Counted from the first letter of the stretch, positions 1 through 7,096 are shown. The stretch is 7,965 nucleotides of DNA from Pirellulales bacterium (GCA_030607895.1 JAUWJC010000171.1:1-7965); one strand, 5' to 3'. Numbers and translations are program-made. Notes: generated by a model not told the origin, from the sequence alone.

Positions 1-521
1 AGATTCTGCGAAAGCGGTGCGGGCTGTCGATCCGGCAGTTGGCGGCGCTTGCCAAGGTGACGCCCGGGATTATTTCGTGCATCGAGCGAGGTAAGAGTTC
101 GCCGAGTATCGCAACGTTGCAAAAAATCCTCTCTGCGCTGGGGACGAACCTTACCACTTTTTTTTCCGGCGAAAAAAGCGAACAGGACGGCCCTGTTTTT
201 CTCCGTGAAAACATGCAAGCGATTAGCGACGAGAATCGTAACTATACCATTGTGTTTACCAAGCGGCCGGATATCCACGTGGAGATGTTCGACGAGAATA
301 TCTACCCGGCCAAGCATCGGCCGCCAGTGGAAAAACTCAAGTGCGACGTAGCCGGTTACATTATTTCCGGCAGCCTAACGTTAGAGATCGAGGGTCAGAA
401 GAAGCAAACCTTGCGGCCAGGCGACGCATTTTACGTCCCCAAGGGGCAGGAGCATCGCGGATACGCCGGCGGCGACAAACCGGTAAGGTTGGTCACGGTA
501 TATCATCCGGCAAAGTATTAA
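1..521 (+). CDS. XRE-family HTH regulator with C-terminal cupin domain (5' end missing)
   Basis: Probable one-component transcription regulator. The reading frame is open from base 3, so the start codon lies upstream of the window; 172 residues are visible and probably only about ten are missing. Residues 1-55 form an XRE helix-turn-helix: LRKRCGLSIRQLA, then the recognition helix with the family signature ISCIERG and SPSIATL. A linker follows, then a cupin_2 barrel at about residues 82-169, with the second cupin motif clear (RPGDAFYVPKGQEH). In this family the HTH binds an operator and the cupin senses a small ligand. The first cupin motif looks degenerate: the usual HxH...E is not present, only a KHRPP and, where a Glu is expected, CD. 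Metal binding is therefore uncertain. It is the first gene of a co-directional set and may control it; no operator was recognised. The TTG at 39 falls inside the HTH and is not the real start. Confidence 0.88.
   Translation, partial: ILRKRCGLSIRQLAALAKVTPGIISCIERGKSSPSIATLQKILSALGTNLTTFFSGEKSEQDGPVFLRENMQAISDENRNYTIVFTKRPDIHVEMFDENIYPAKHRPPVEKLKCDVAGYIISGSLTLEIEGQKKQTLRPGDAFYVPKGQEHRGYAGGDKPVRLVTVYHPAKY
160..177 (+). other. T-run/A-run hairpin in the regulator linker
   Basis: A run of eight T (158-165) is followed by CCGGCG and six A. Bases 160-166 (TTTTTTC) pair perfectly with 171-177 (GAAAAAA) around the loop CGGC. The site lies in the codons joining the HTH to the cupin domain. A homopolymer of this length can slip, and a frameshift here would leave the HTH without the cupin. 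Any role is inference; it may simply encode Phe-Phe-Ser-Gly-Glu-Lys. Confidence 0.3.
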
Positions 522-524
522 CAA

Positions 525-561
525 GGGGATTAGGGGCCAGGGGTCAGGGACTAGGGATTAG
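525..561 (+). repeat. G-rich degenerate heptad tandem repeat
   Basis: Five successive units are seen: GGGGATTA, GGGGCCA, GGGGTCA, GGGACTA and GGGATTA, followed by a G. The rough consensus is GGG(G)NNNA with a 7-8 base period. The tract lies between the regulator stop codon and the aminotransferase ribosome binding site. The spacers are 3-4 bases, so the + strand, and any transcript across it, meets the usual four-run G-quadruplex pattern. From 562 to 590 there is a further short GC-rich stretch with a weak hairpin (about AGCCG/CGGTT around 571-583). Confidence 0.7.
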
Positions 562-591
562 TGCTGCGAAGCCGCAGGCGGTTAAGTGACA

Positions 592-599
592 AGAAAGGA
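592..599 (+). promoter_or_regulatory. Ribosome binding site of the aminotransferase gene
   Basis: AGAAAGGA lies eight bases before the ATG at 608, a good Shine-Dalgarno match and distance. It supports this start over any upstream codon. Confidence 0.7.
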
Positions 600-607
600 C
601 GTGTACA

Positions 608-1819
608 ATGAAAGTGGATTGGCCTTACGAATTTCCGGGGGCATATTGGCTCGACGAACAGGAGGACCGTGCCGTTTTAGACGTGCTGCACAACGGCTCG
701 CTGTTTCGTTATTACGGGCTGGGAACGCCGAAATACGTCGACGCGTACGAAGCTGCGGCACGGGAGTTTTACGGCACAAAATATGCCTTGGGGATGAACA
801 GCGGCACCGGTGCCCTGATTACGGCCATGGCGGCGTTGGGAGTCGGTCCGGGCTGCGAGGTGATCCTGCCTGCGTTTATGTGGGTAGCCTCCGTCGGCGC
901 AGTCGTGCAGGTCAACGCAATACCCATACTGTGTGAAGTTGACGACACGCTCAGCATGAATCCCGAAGACCTCGATAAGAAGATCACCCCCAGGACCAAG
1001 CTGATCTTGCCGATTCACATGGCCGGCAACCCGTGCGACATGGATGCGATTATGGCGGTGGCCGAAAAGCACAACATTCCGGTCCTGGAAGATTGTGCCC
1101 AGTGCAACGGCGGCAGTTTCCGCGGCCGGAGCGTCGGCAGTTTCGGGCAAATGGGCATCTTCAGCCTGCAACTGAACAAGAACATGACCAGCGGCGAAGG
1201 TGGGTTGCTGGTAACCAATGATGAAAAACTCTATTACAAAGCGTTTTCGGCCCATGATATGGGTTTAATTCGTGTCGACGGACGGCTGGCCACGCCGGAA
1301 CCTTATGCTCTTGCATGGGGAAGCGGACGACGAATGGCCGAGTTGTGCGGCGCGGTCGCCTCGGTACAGATTAAAAAACTACCGCAGATCGTCGACCACA
1401 TGCGAGCGTCAAAGCGACGCATCAAGGCAATGCTCGAAGGGACATCGGGCGTGGAATTCAGACGCCTTAACGACGCCGATGGAGACACCGGGACTTTCCT
1501 GATCCTCGTGCTGGAAGATGAGAGCAAGGCATTGAGCGCCGTCGAAAAAATGAAGGAATTCGGTTTGCACAACGTGTTCAGGATCGCCGAGTACGGACTG
1601 CATATTTACTACAACATTCCGTCGTTGGTAGGCAAAGTGCCGCTCTCCCCGGCTGGCAATCCATGGCAATTGGCCGAGGGCGTACACGATTACCATAAGG
1701 GCGCCTGCCCAAAGAGTGACGCGCTATTTGCACGATCCGTTCTCGTGCCGATCCCGTCACGTTTGACAAAAGACCAAGAGAAGGCCGCCGCCGAAGCAAT
1801 CAAGGCCGCGGTGAGTTAG
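608..1819 (+). CDS. DegT/DnrJ/EryC1/StrS-family PLP aminotransferase
   Basis: A 403-residue cytoplasmic PLP enzyme of the sugar/cyclitol aminotransferase family, which normally moves an amino group from Glu or Gln onto a keto-sugar or keto-cyclitol. Landmarks: SGTGAL at 65-70 (phosphate binding); EDCAQ at 161-165, with Asp162 facing the pyridine nitrogen; and Lys191 in FSLQLNKNMTSGEGG as the internal-aldimine lysine. The SLQ-x-x-K-x-x-TSGEGG form recalls the AHBA-synthase / inosamine-transaminase branch more than the plain nucleotide-sugar enzymes; this is from memory of motifs. Length is close to the family's usual 370-430. The ATG has a good Shine-Dalgarno. It lies 86 bases after the regulator and 84 before a URO-D-like gene, on the same strand. 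No nucleotide-sugar synthesis genes sit beside it, so an amine-removing, catabolic role is as possible as a biosynthetic one. The family call is firm; the substrate is unknown. Confidence 0.93.
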   Translation: MKVDWPYEFPGAYWLDEQEDRAVLDVLHNGSLFRYYGLGTPKYVDAYEAAAREFYGTKYALGMNSGTGALITAMAALGVGPGCEVILPAFMWVASVGAVVQVNAIPILCEVDDTLSMNPEDLDKKITPRTKLILPIHMAGNPCDMDAIMAVAEKHNIPVLEDCAQCNGGSFRGRSVGSFGQMGIFSLQLNKNMTSGEGGLLVTNDEKLYYKAFSAHDMGLIRVDGRLATPEPYALAWGSGRRMAELCGAVASVQIKKLPQIVDHMRASKRRIKAMLEGTSGVEFRRLNDADGDTGTFLILVLEDESKALSAVEKMKEFGLHNVFRIAEYGLHIYYNIPSLVGKVPLSPAGNPWQLAEGVHDYHKGACPKSDALFARSVLVPIPSRLTKDQEKAAAEAIKAAVS

Positions 1820-1886
1820 TTTAGCAGCCGCCGGCACGGCGGCTACAAAACAATAAATTTAAGCCGTCGTACCGACGGCTGCTAAA
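1820..1886 (+). repeat. REP-like double-hairpin inverted repeat
   Basis: Two 26-base arms (1820-1845 and 1861-1886) are inverted copies of each other matching at 22 of 26 positions; the outer 11 bases (TTTAGCAGCCG / CGGCTGCTAAA) match perfectly. Each arm is also a hairpin by itself: 1826-1833 pairs with 1837-1844 (AGCCGCCG / CGGCGGCT, loop GCA), and 1862-1869 pairs with 1873-1880 (AGCCGTCG / CGACGGCT, loop TAC). The arms thus carry 8-bp stems with 3-base loops, separated by a 15-base AT-rich spacer (AAAACAATAAATTT). It starts directly after the aminotransferase stop codon and ends 17 bases before the next start codon. This is the architecture of paired REP (BIME-like) elements. No T-run follows, so it is not a typical intrinsic terminator, though it could still affect transcript ends or stability. 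Confidence 0.8.
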
Positions 1887-1903
1887 CCGAAAGAGACCGT
1901 TCA

Positions 1904-3142
1904 GTGACTTCCAAAGACCGAATTTTGGCCGCTCTCAATGGTACGCCGGCCGATCACGTTCCGTTGACGACCTGGTGCTTCGGATTCCCGGCTCCGGAAC
2001 ACCTGCAATGGGAGACCAACGGTCGACCGGTGAAATACTGGTACTCCAAGCGATTGGAACATCTGCACAACTTGCCGCAACCTTGGGAGCTTGAGGATGA
2101 ATTCAAGCGAACCGAGGCCTGGCTGTCGATGGGGATTGACGACGTTTTGGAGGTGTCGGTGCCGTGGAGTCAGGAACCCGAAGCCACCTACAACGACAGT
2201 GTAATACCACCGGGTGGCCCGGGCGGTGACGCCAGACATCCGGTAATGGTTCGCCAATACGAAACGCCGTCCGGCCCGCTGCGTCACGCGGTTCGCAGAA
2301 CGAGTGACGAGGGGCCGGGTTGGCCCCTTCAGCCCGACTGCGTGCCGATTATCGAGGATTACAACATCCCGCGCGCGGTGGAACATGCCGTAAGCAGTCC
2401 GGCCGACGTACCGGTTATGCGGCATCTGTTCGCGCCACCCGACGAGGAGCAACGCCGGTGGTTTGCCGATCGAATGGCCAAGATGCAAACCTTCGCCGAT
2501 CAAAAGGGCCTGTTCACGCAGGCGTGGACCGCATTCGGCATGGATGCCGTCGTGTGGTTTACCGGCACCGAGGGGGCCGTGATGATGGCAATGGACGAAC
2601 CGGAAGCGTTCGGGCAGTTGGGCGATATTGTTGCGGCGACCGACTACGCACGCACCGAGCTGGCCGCGACGACCGACGGCGTGGATATGGTCTGCCAGCG
2701 CGGCTGGTATTCGTCGACCGACTTCTGGTCGCCGAGCCTTTTTGACAAGTACGTTTATCCTCACGTTGCAGAGCTTGCGGCGCTTGCCCATAAGCACGGC
2801 AAGAAGTTCGGCTACACCATAACCACCGGCGTGGAGAAGTTGGGGCCAAGGCTCGCCGATGCTGGCGTCGACTTGTTGTTCTTCGTCGATCCGGTGCTGG
2901 ACGGCCTTTCCGTGGAACGTGCCAAGGAACTGTTCGAGGGTCGCGTAACCATGGTCGGCGGCACGAACACGCTTAGTTTGTGTTCCGGCGACATGACGCG
3001 GATTCGTGACGAAGTGAAGCGTGCGCTTGAGGTCCTCGGCCCGACTGACCGCTTCATCCTACAACCGACCGATGCCATTTTCCCCGACACGCCGCAAGAG
3101 GGTATAATGCAAATGATCGAGGCGTGGAAGGAGTACCGTTAG
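1904..3142 (+). CDS. Uroporphyrinogen decarboxylase-like (MtaA/CmuA-type) protein
   Basis: A 412-residue cytoplasmic TIM-barrel protein of the URO-D superfamily. The N-terminus TSKDRILAALNGTPADHVPL is the usual opening of the MtaA/CmuA-like branch, and true HemE signatures (the Arg-rich QAGR motif) are absent, so haem synthesis is unlikely. Relatives transfer methyl groups to or from corrinoid proteins. The zinc-ligand positions of MtaA (His-x-Cys, later Cys) appear here as Thr305-x-Thr307 (GYTITTG) and Asp390 (QPTDAIFPDTP), so it is probably not a standard zinc thiol methyltransferase; that alignment is from memory. The GTG start at 1904 is chosen because family homology begins there; only a weak purine-rich site (about 1890-1896) precedes it. 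A REP-like element lies immediately upstream. Its last 85 codons reappear in a broken copy at 6842-7096. Family call firm; substrate unknown, with O-demethylation of a sugar or aromatic compound a guess. Confidence 0.88.
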   Translation: MTSKDRILAALNGTPADHVPLTTWCFGFPAPEHLQWETNGRPVKYWYSKRLEHLHNLPQPWELEDEFKRTEAWLSMGIDDVLEVSVPWSQEPEATYNDSVIPPGGPGGDARHPVMVRQYETPSGPLRHAVRRTSDEGPGWPLQPDCVPIIEDYNIPRAVEHAVSSPADVPVMRHLFAPPDEEQRRWFADRMAKMQTFADQKGLFTQAWTAFGMDAVVWFTGTEGAVMMAMDEPEAFGQLGDIVAATDYARTELAATTDGVDMVCQRGWYSSTDFWSPSLFDKYVYPHVAELAALAHKHGKKFGYTITTGVEKLGPRLADAGVDLLFFVDPVLDGLSVERAKELFEGRVTMVGGTNTLSLCSGDMTRIRDEVKRALEVLGPTDRFILQPTDAIFPDTPQEGIMQMIEAWKEYR

Positions 3143-3145
3143 TCC
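3080..3145 (+). repeat. Direct repeat, left copy (3' end of URO-D-like gene)
   Basis: These 66 bases, the last 21 codons including the stop plus three bases, match 7034-7099 with only three differences (63 of 66). The weaker homology upstream (2888-3079 against 6842-7033) differs at 53 of 192 positions by my count, with no gaps. A further short match (3146-3156, CATTGCGACAG, against 7114-7124) lies past the stop codon. The two copies are 3954 bases apart and flank the GH38 gene. Confidence 0.85.
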
Positions 3146-3186
3146 CATTGCGACAGCCGTTTGTGGCTTCGCAGCACTCAAGAATT

Positions 3187-3191
3187 GGAGA
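3187..3191 (+). promoter_or_regulatory. Ribosome binding site fixing the GH38 start
   Basis: GGAGA lies eight bases before the ATG at 3200. This, and the signal peptide that begins at that ATG, favour 3200 over the in-frame TTG at 3161, which has no Shine-Dalgarno and would put thirteen mostly polar residues ahead of the signal peptide. Confidence 0.65.
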
Positions 3192-3199
3192 AATCAGAC

Positions 3200-6100
3200 A
3201 TGATTACCAAACGGGTGGAATCAGTATTGCGTTTTTGCGGCAGCTTCCTTGCCGGATACGTCGTGCTCGTGGCTGCCGGCGGACAGGCGATGGCTGCCGA
3301 CGCTTTGATCGGCGCGGAGCCTACCGTGCTCTACGTCCAACGGGGCGAAGAATTGCGTCAAGTGGTGCGGATTTCCGTATCCCGCACGCCGGATGGTAGC
3401 GGTGGGAATCCTCCCGTCGCCGGCCCCCTTTTCGAGTTCGGCAACTGGAGTTTCGTGGATACTAATCGTCCCTTTGGGCAAGATGTCCAGGTGAGCTTCT
3501 TCGAGGTCTTTTGCACCCAACCGGGCAAGATACAATTTCGCGTCTATCGCCGCCAGGCAAACACCTTTGTGTTGGTCGGCAAGGACCGGGCCAAGGAGAT
3601 GAAGGCCGGCTTGAATCGTTTCGAGCTTGAGGAGCCCATCGCTGCGAAACGGGGCGACTGCGTCGGTTTCTGGCTTGCTGAGGGCGTCAAAATCGCGGCC
3701 CGCAACGGCAAGGGAATCTACTGCGTCAAAGGCGAATGGCCCGAAGAACCCATCCCTACCGAAAAGGGCAATTGCGACAACGGGCCCAGGGCGTGTTCCA
3801 TTTGGGCGTTCGGCAAGGACCAGGTCCGTCAGGTAGACGCCATAAGGAGCGTCAGGAAATCCGGCGTGCTGGAGGTCTCCTCTCCGCTGGAAAAGCGTGC
3901 CGTCCCGCTCGCCTCGCTCCGCAAGATCGGCGACAGCTATGTGCTGGACGTTGCCCAGGTCAAGGAGCCGACCGACGTGAAGATCACGCTGAAGTCGGGC
4001 AAGCTTGCCGAAGAAACAACCGTCCGCGTTGTTCCGGAGCCGAAGTGGCGGCTGTTCACTGCCTATTCGGTCCACGTGGACATCGGCTTCAACGATCTCC
4101 AGGAGCTTATCGCCCGCGATTTTGTCAACAACGTCGCCGAAGTCGCCGACTGGTGCCGGCGGATGCGCCATCTTCCCGAGCCAGAACGCCACCGCTGGCA
4201 CTTCGAGGCCTCCTGGGAACTCGACATGTTTATCCGCGACAAGGGCCAGCAAGCAATCGGGCCGCTGGTCGAGTTATTCAAGGACGGGTTGCTGGAACTC
4301 GATGCCCAGTATGCGAACATGCACACGGGGGTATGCTCCGCCGAGGAACTCGTCCGCTCGCTCTACTTCTCCGCGGCGATGGAGCGGAAGTGGGGCATAC
4401 CCGCCCGTACGGCAATGCTCACCGACACGCCTACATACACCTGGGCCGTACCCTCGTTGCTGGCGGGCGCCGGTGTCCGCTACCTGTCCGTCGGCCAGAA
4501 CGCTGCCATGCCCGGCCGAAGCCCCACCAAGCCTCTGTTTCCCTGGGACGACGTGCCCGAGAACGTTTCGCCAGATAGCTTCAACGGATCTTTGCGCATC
4601 CGCGGATTGCCCTTTTACTGGGAAGGACCCGACGGCAGCAAGGTGCTCGTGGCGCACTGCCGGCAGTACCCGAACTCCAGAGCTGTGTTTCACAACGACC
4701 CCTGGACACTGAGTGAGAGGCTGCGCCGCATGTCGGCGGAGGGCTACCCGTTTGACGCCTTGTTGCTCCATGGGCTATACAACGACAACGACGTTATCAA
4801 GCGCTCCCGCTCAGGGTGGGCGCGCCCCTTGGTGCTATCTGGCAAATGGCCGGATACGAGCGGCTCCCACACAGTAGGAGAGGATAAGAGCAAAGCCCAT
4901 GAAAGGGACTTCAAATCCATTCAGCAGTGGAACAAGACGTGGGCTTATCCGCAGGCCATCTGCGGCACCGTCGAGCAGTTCGGCCGCTACATGGAGGAGA
5001 ACTTCAAAGACCGCATCAAGACGGTCCGGGGCCACTGGGGCGACTCATGGGAGGACGGAACCGCTTCGGCCGCCCATGAGATGGGCCTCAATCGCCAAAG
5101 CCACGAGCTGCTCACCGCCGCCGAGACGCTCGCCGCCTGGGCCTGGTCGCTGGGCCTGCTGCCGGAGTATCCCGCCGAGAAGATCAACCAGGCCTATAGC
5201 AATGTCCTGCTGTTCGACGAGCACACCTGGGGCGCCAGTACCAGCATCTCGCGGCCTGAGCACGAATTCACGCTCAAGCAGTGGCAAGTGAAGTCGGCCT
5301 TCGCCACCGACGGCGCCTCTCAGACGGCAAGCCTTTGGCACAAGGCCTCGGCAGTACTGGCCAGCGGTATCAAGAGCCCGGCGGGGGACTCCATCATTGT
5401 GATGAACCCGCTCTCCTGGGTGAGGACCGATGTAGCCCGCGTCGAGTTGCCACAGCGCCTCGCGAAGGCCAACGGTCTGCGGGTTACTGACCAGGCGACA
5501 GGCAAGGCCGTTCCATGCCAGCGGGACGGTGCCCAACTGGTCTTCTTGGCCGGCAATGTCCCGCCGGTCGGCTATAAGGTCTTCGGCATCGAACCGGCCG
5601 GCAGCGCACCGCCGGCAGCAGTGGCGGTCGCCGGCACGGACGCCATCGAGACCTCGTTCTACCGCGCGGTGGCCGACAAGCAGTCCGGCGGTCTGGTGAG
5701 CCTGCGCGACAAGCAACTCGGCCGCGAACTGGTGGATGCCAATAGCGGCTTCGCACTGAACGAGTACGTCTACGACCCGGCCGGCGTCGAGGGGATGTCG
5801 CACCGGCGGCGCGGCCCAAAGGACGCCAGGCCGCGACGGCCACAAAAGGCAACCGTCGCGCGCTCCGCCGACGGTCCCGTCTTCACCAGTCTTCTCTGCC
5901 GGACTTCGATCGAGGGCACGCCCGATATCCAACAGCAGATCATCCTCTATCACGGCATCAAGCGAGTGGACTTCGTCAACCGGATCGACAAGGAGTTGAC
6001 GTACGATATCGAGCAGGTCTATTACGCCTTTCCATTCGCCGTGAAGTCGCCCCGGTTCACCCTGGAGTTGCCCGGTGCAATCGCCGAGGCGGACAAGGAC

Positions 6101-6736
6101 CTGATGCCCTGCGCGAACCGCAACTGGTTCGGCGTCGAGCACTGGGTCGACGTCCGCGGCAACGGCTTTGGCGTGACCTGGGCACCCATCGAAGCACCCC
6201 TGGTCTCGCTGGGCGGGATGTACCATGAATGGATCAAGGAAATCCCGCGAGATAAAGGATGGCTATTCTCGTACATCATGAACAATCTTTGGCTCTGCAA
6301 CTTCAAGGCGGGCCAGGGTGGGAACTTGACGTTCCGCTACGCGCTGACCAGCAACAAAGGACCGCTCGACCGAGTGGCCGCCACCCGCTTCGGCGCCCAG
6401 GTTTCCAGCCCGCTGCCGTGCACCTTGCTGACCGGCCGCTCAAACGGCAAGCTGCCCGAAGCTCAGGCGAGCTTCTGTACAACCCAACCCGACAATGTCG
6501 TTATTCAGACGCTAAAGCGCGCGGAAGACGGCCGGGGGATCATCGTCCGGCTGCGGGAAGTGGCCGGCAAGCCGACGGCCGCGCGAGTTACTTTCCCCCT
6601 TCTCGGCAGCGTCTCCGCCCGATTGACCGATCTCGTCGAGCGCGACGGCAAGCCGCTTGTATCCCGAAACGGTCTTGTCGAGGTGAACGTCCCGGCCAAC
6701 GGTTGGGCAACGGTTCGTATTATGCGGCAGAAGTAG
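3200..6736 (+). CDS. Secreted GH38 alpha-mannosidase-like glycoside hydrolase
   Basis: A 1178-residue protein, exported by Sec: Lys/Arg near the start, a hydrophobic core (FLAGYVVLVAAG) and a likely cut after AMA at about residue 32. Residues about 35-285 are mainly beta-like, with five cysteines, and I assign no family to them. The GH38 catalytic barrel begins near 286. The four zinc ligands known from GH38 enzymes can be placed: His292 and Asp294 (SVHVDIGF), Asp409 (MLTDTPTYTW, also the expected nucleophile) and His675 (LFDEHTWGA). The C-terminal beta domains start near 730 with IVMNPLSWVR, typical of the family. The family hydrolyses alpha-mannosides with retention; here it would act in the periplasm or outside. 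It is longer than many GH38 enzymes because of the N-terminal part. A basic Arg/Pro-rich insert lies at about 867-882 (SHRRRGPKDARPRRPQ). It begins 57 bases after the URO-D-like gene and is bounded by direct repeats. Fold confident; exact substrate not. Confidence 0.85.
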   Translation: MITKRVESVLRFCGSFLAGYVVLVAAGGQAMAADALIGAEPTVLYVQRGEELRQVVRISVSRTPDGSGGNPPVAGPLFEFGNWSFVDTNRPFGQDVQVSFFEVFCTQPGKIQFRVYRRQANTFVLVGKDRAKEMKAGLNRFELEEPIAAKRGDCVGFWLAEGVKIAARNGKGIYCVKGEWPEEPIPTEKGNCDNGPRACSIWAFGKDQVRQVDAIRSVRKSGVLEVSSPLEKRAVPLASLRKIGDSYVLDVAQVKEPTDVKITLKSGKLAEETTVRVVPEPKWRLFTAYSVHVDIGFNDLQELIARDFVNNVAEVADWCRRMRHLPEPERHRWHFEASWELDMFIRDKGQQAIGPLVELFKDGLLELDAQYANMHTGVCSAEELVRSLYFSAAMERKWGIPARTAMLTDTPTYTWAVPSLLAGAGVRYLSVGQNAAMPGRSPTKPLFPWDDVPENVSPDSFNGSLRIRGLPFYWEGPDGSKVLVAHCRQYPNSRAVFHNDPWTLSERLRRMSAEGYPFDALLLHGLYNDNDVIKRSRSGWARPLVLSGKWPDTSGSHTVGEDKSKAHERDFKSIQQWNKTWAYPQAICGTVEQFGRYMEENFKDRIKTVRGHWGDSWEDGTASAAHEMGLNRQSHELLTAAETLAAWAWSLGLLPEYPAEKINQAYSNVLLFDEHTWGASTSISRPEHEFTLKQWQVKSAFATDGASQTASLWHKASAVLASGIKSPAGDSIIVMNPLSWVRTDVARVELPQRLAKANGLRVTDQATGKAVPCQRDGAQLVFLAGNVPPVGYKVFGIEPAGSAPPAAVAVAGTDAIETSFYRAVADKQSGGLVSLRDKQLGRELVDANSGFALNEYVYDPAGVEGMSHRRRGPKDARPRRPQKATVARSADGPVFTSLLCRTSIEGTPDIQQQIILYHGIKRVDFVNRIDKELTYDIEQVYYAFPFAVKSPRFTLELPGAIAEADKDLMPCANRNWFGVEHWVDVRGNGFGVTWAPIEAPLVSLGGMYHEWIKEIPRDKGWLFSYIMNNLWLCNFKAGQGGNLTFRYALTSNKGPLDRVAATRFGAQVSSPLPCTLLTGRSNGKLPEAQASFCTTQPDNVVIQTLKRAEDGRGIIVRLREVAGKPTAARVTFPLLGSVSARLTDLVERDGKPLVSRNGLVEVNVPANGWATVRIMRQK

Positions 6737-6820
6737 ACAAGAGTAGGTGATATGAATTGCGACTACCCAACGCGATGAAATCTGGAGACCGAAGAGGTTT
6801 CCGAATCCCGTAACGATCAC

Positions 6821-6826
6821 AGGAGG
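6821..6826 (+). promoter_or_regulatory. Perfect Shine-Dalgarno in front of the URO-D-like relic
   Basis: AGGAGG is eight bases before the ATG at 6835, the strongest ribosome binding site in the window. The ATG it serves reads only Met-Ser before a TGA at 6841-6843. An initiation signal this good in front of a two-codon frame implies that the gene it once served has been deleted. Confidence 0.75.
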
Positions 6827-6834
6827 AAAACACA

Positions 6835-7096
6835 ATGAGTTGATCCCTTGCTCGACCACTTGTCGCTGGAGAAGGCCAAGGAACTGTTCGGGGACCGCAT
6901 GACCATGGTCGGCGGCACGAACTCCGCGAGCCTGGCTTCCGGTGATCCAAAGAAGATTCGCGAGGAGGTCAAGCGTGCGATCGACGTCCTCGGCCCCACC
7001 AACCGCTTCATCCTCCACCCCATAGACGCGATCTTCCCCGACACGCCGCAAGAGGGTGTAATGCAAATGATCGAGGCGTGGAAAGAATACCGTTAG
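6835..7096 (+). pseudogene. URO-D-like gene relic: start codon joined to the last 84 codons
   Basis: After the ATG at 6835 the frame stops at once (ATG AGT TGA). From 6842 another frame is open to the TAG at 7094-7096 and encodes 84 residues matching residues 329-412 of the URO-D-like protein encoded at 1904-3142 at 64 of 84 positions with no gaps, from DPLLDHLSLEKAKELF to MQMIEAWKEYR. The homology begins abruptly right after the start region, so about 325 codons are missing and the junction is out of frame. Only part of a TIM barrel remains, so the relic cannot be a working enzyme of this type. Like the intact copy it has Asp in DAIFPDTP where MtaA has Cys. An 86-residue product by a +1 shift at the TGA is conceivable but unsupported. 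The ATG region may come from a deleted URO-D-like paralogue or from an unrelated gene; the sequence does not say. Confidence 0.85.

Noticed and set aside
1820..1886. The strong inverted repeat read as a rho-independent terminator.
   Set aside because: No run of T follows either hairpin on either strand, and the two-arm symmetry fits a REP-like pair better.
1901..2797. A 298-codon minus-strand frame opposite the URO-D-like gene.
   Set aside because: The sense frame has clear family homology along its length; the antisense product has no motif.
3221..4252. A 343-codon minus-strand frame opposite the start of the GH38 gene.
   Set aside because: It overlaps the signal peptide and catalytic domain of GH38, has no family motif, and follows the codon bias of the sense gene.
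5045..6226. A 393-codon open frame on the minus strand across the GH38 gene.
   Set aside because: It is a shadow of GC-rich codons in a strongly supported GH38 frame; it has no recognisable domain and reads as low-complexity Arg/Gly/Ala-rich sequence.
6752..6778. An eight-codon open frame (MNCDYPTR) downstream of GH38.
   Set aside because: Its Shine-Dalgarno is poor and too close, and it is too short to support as a gene or leader peptide.
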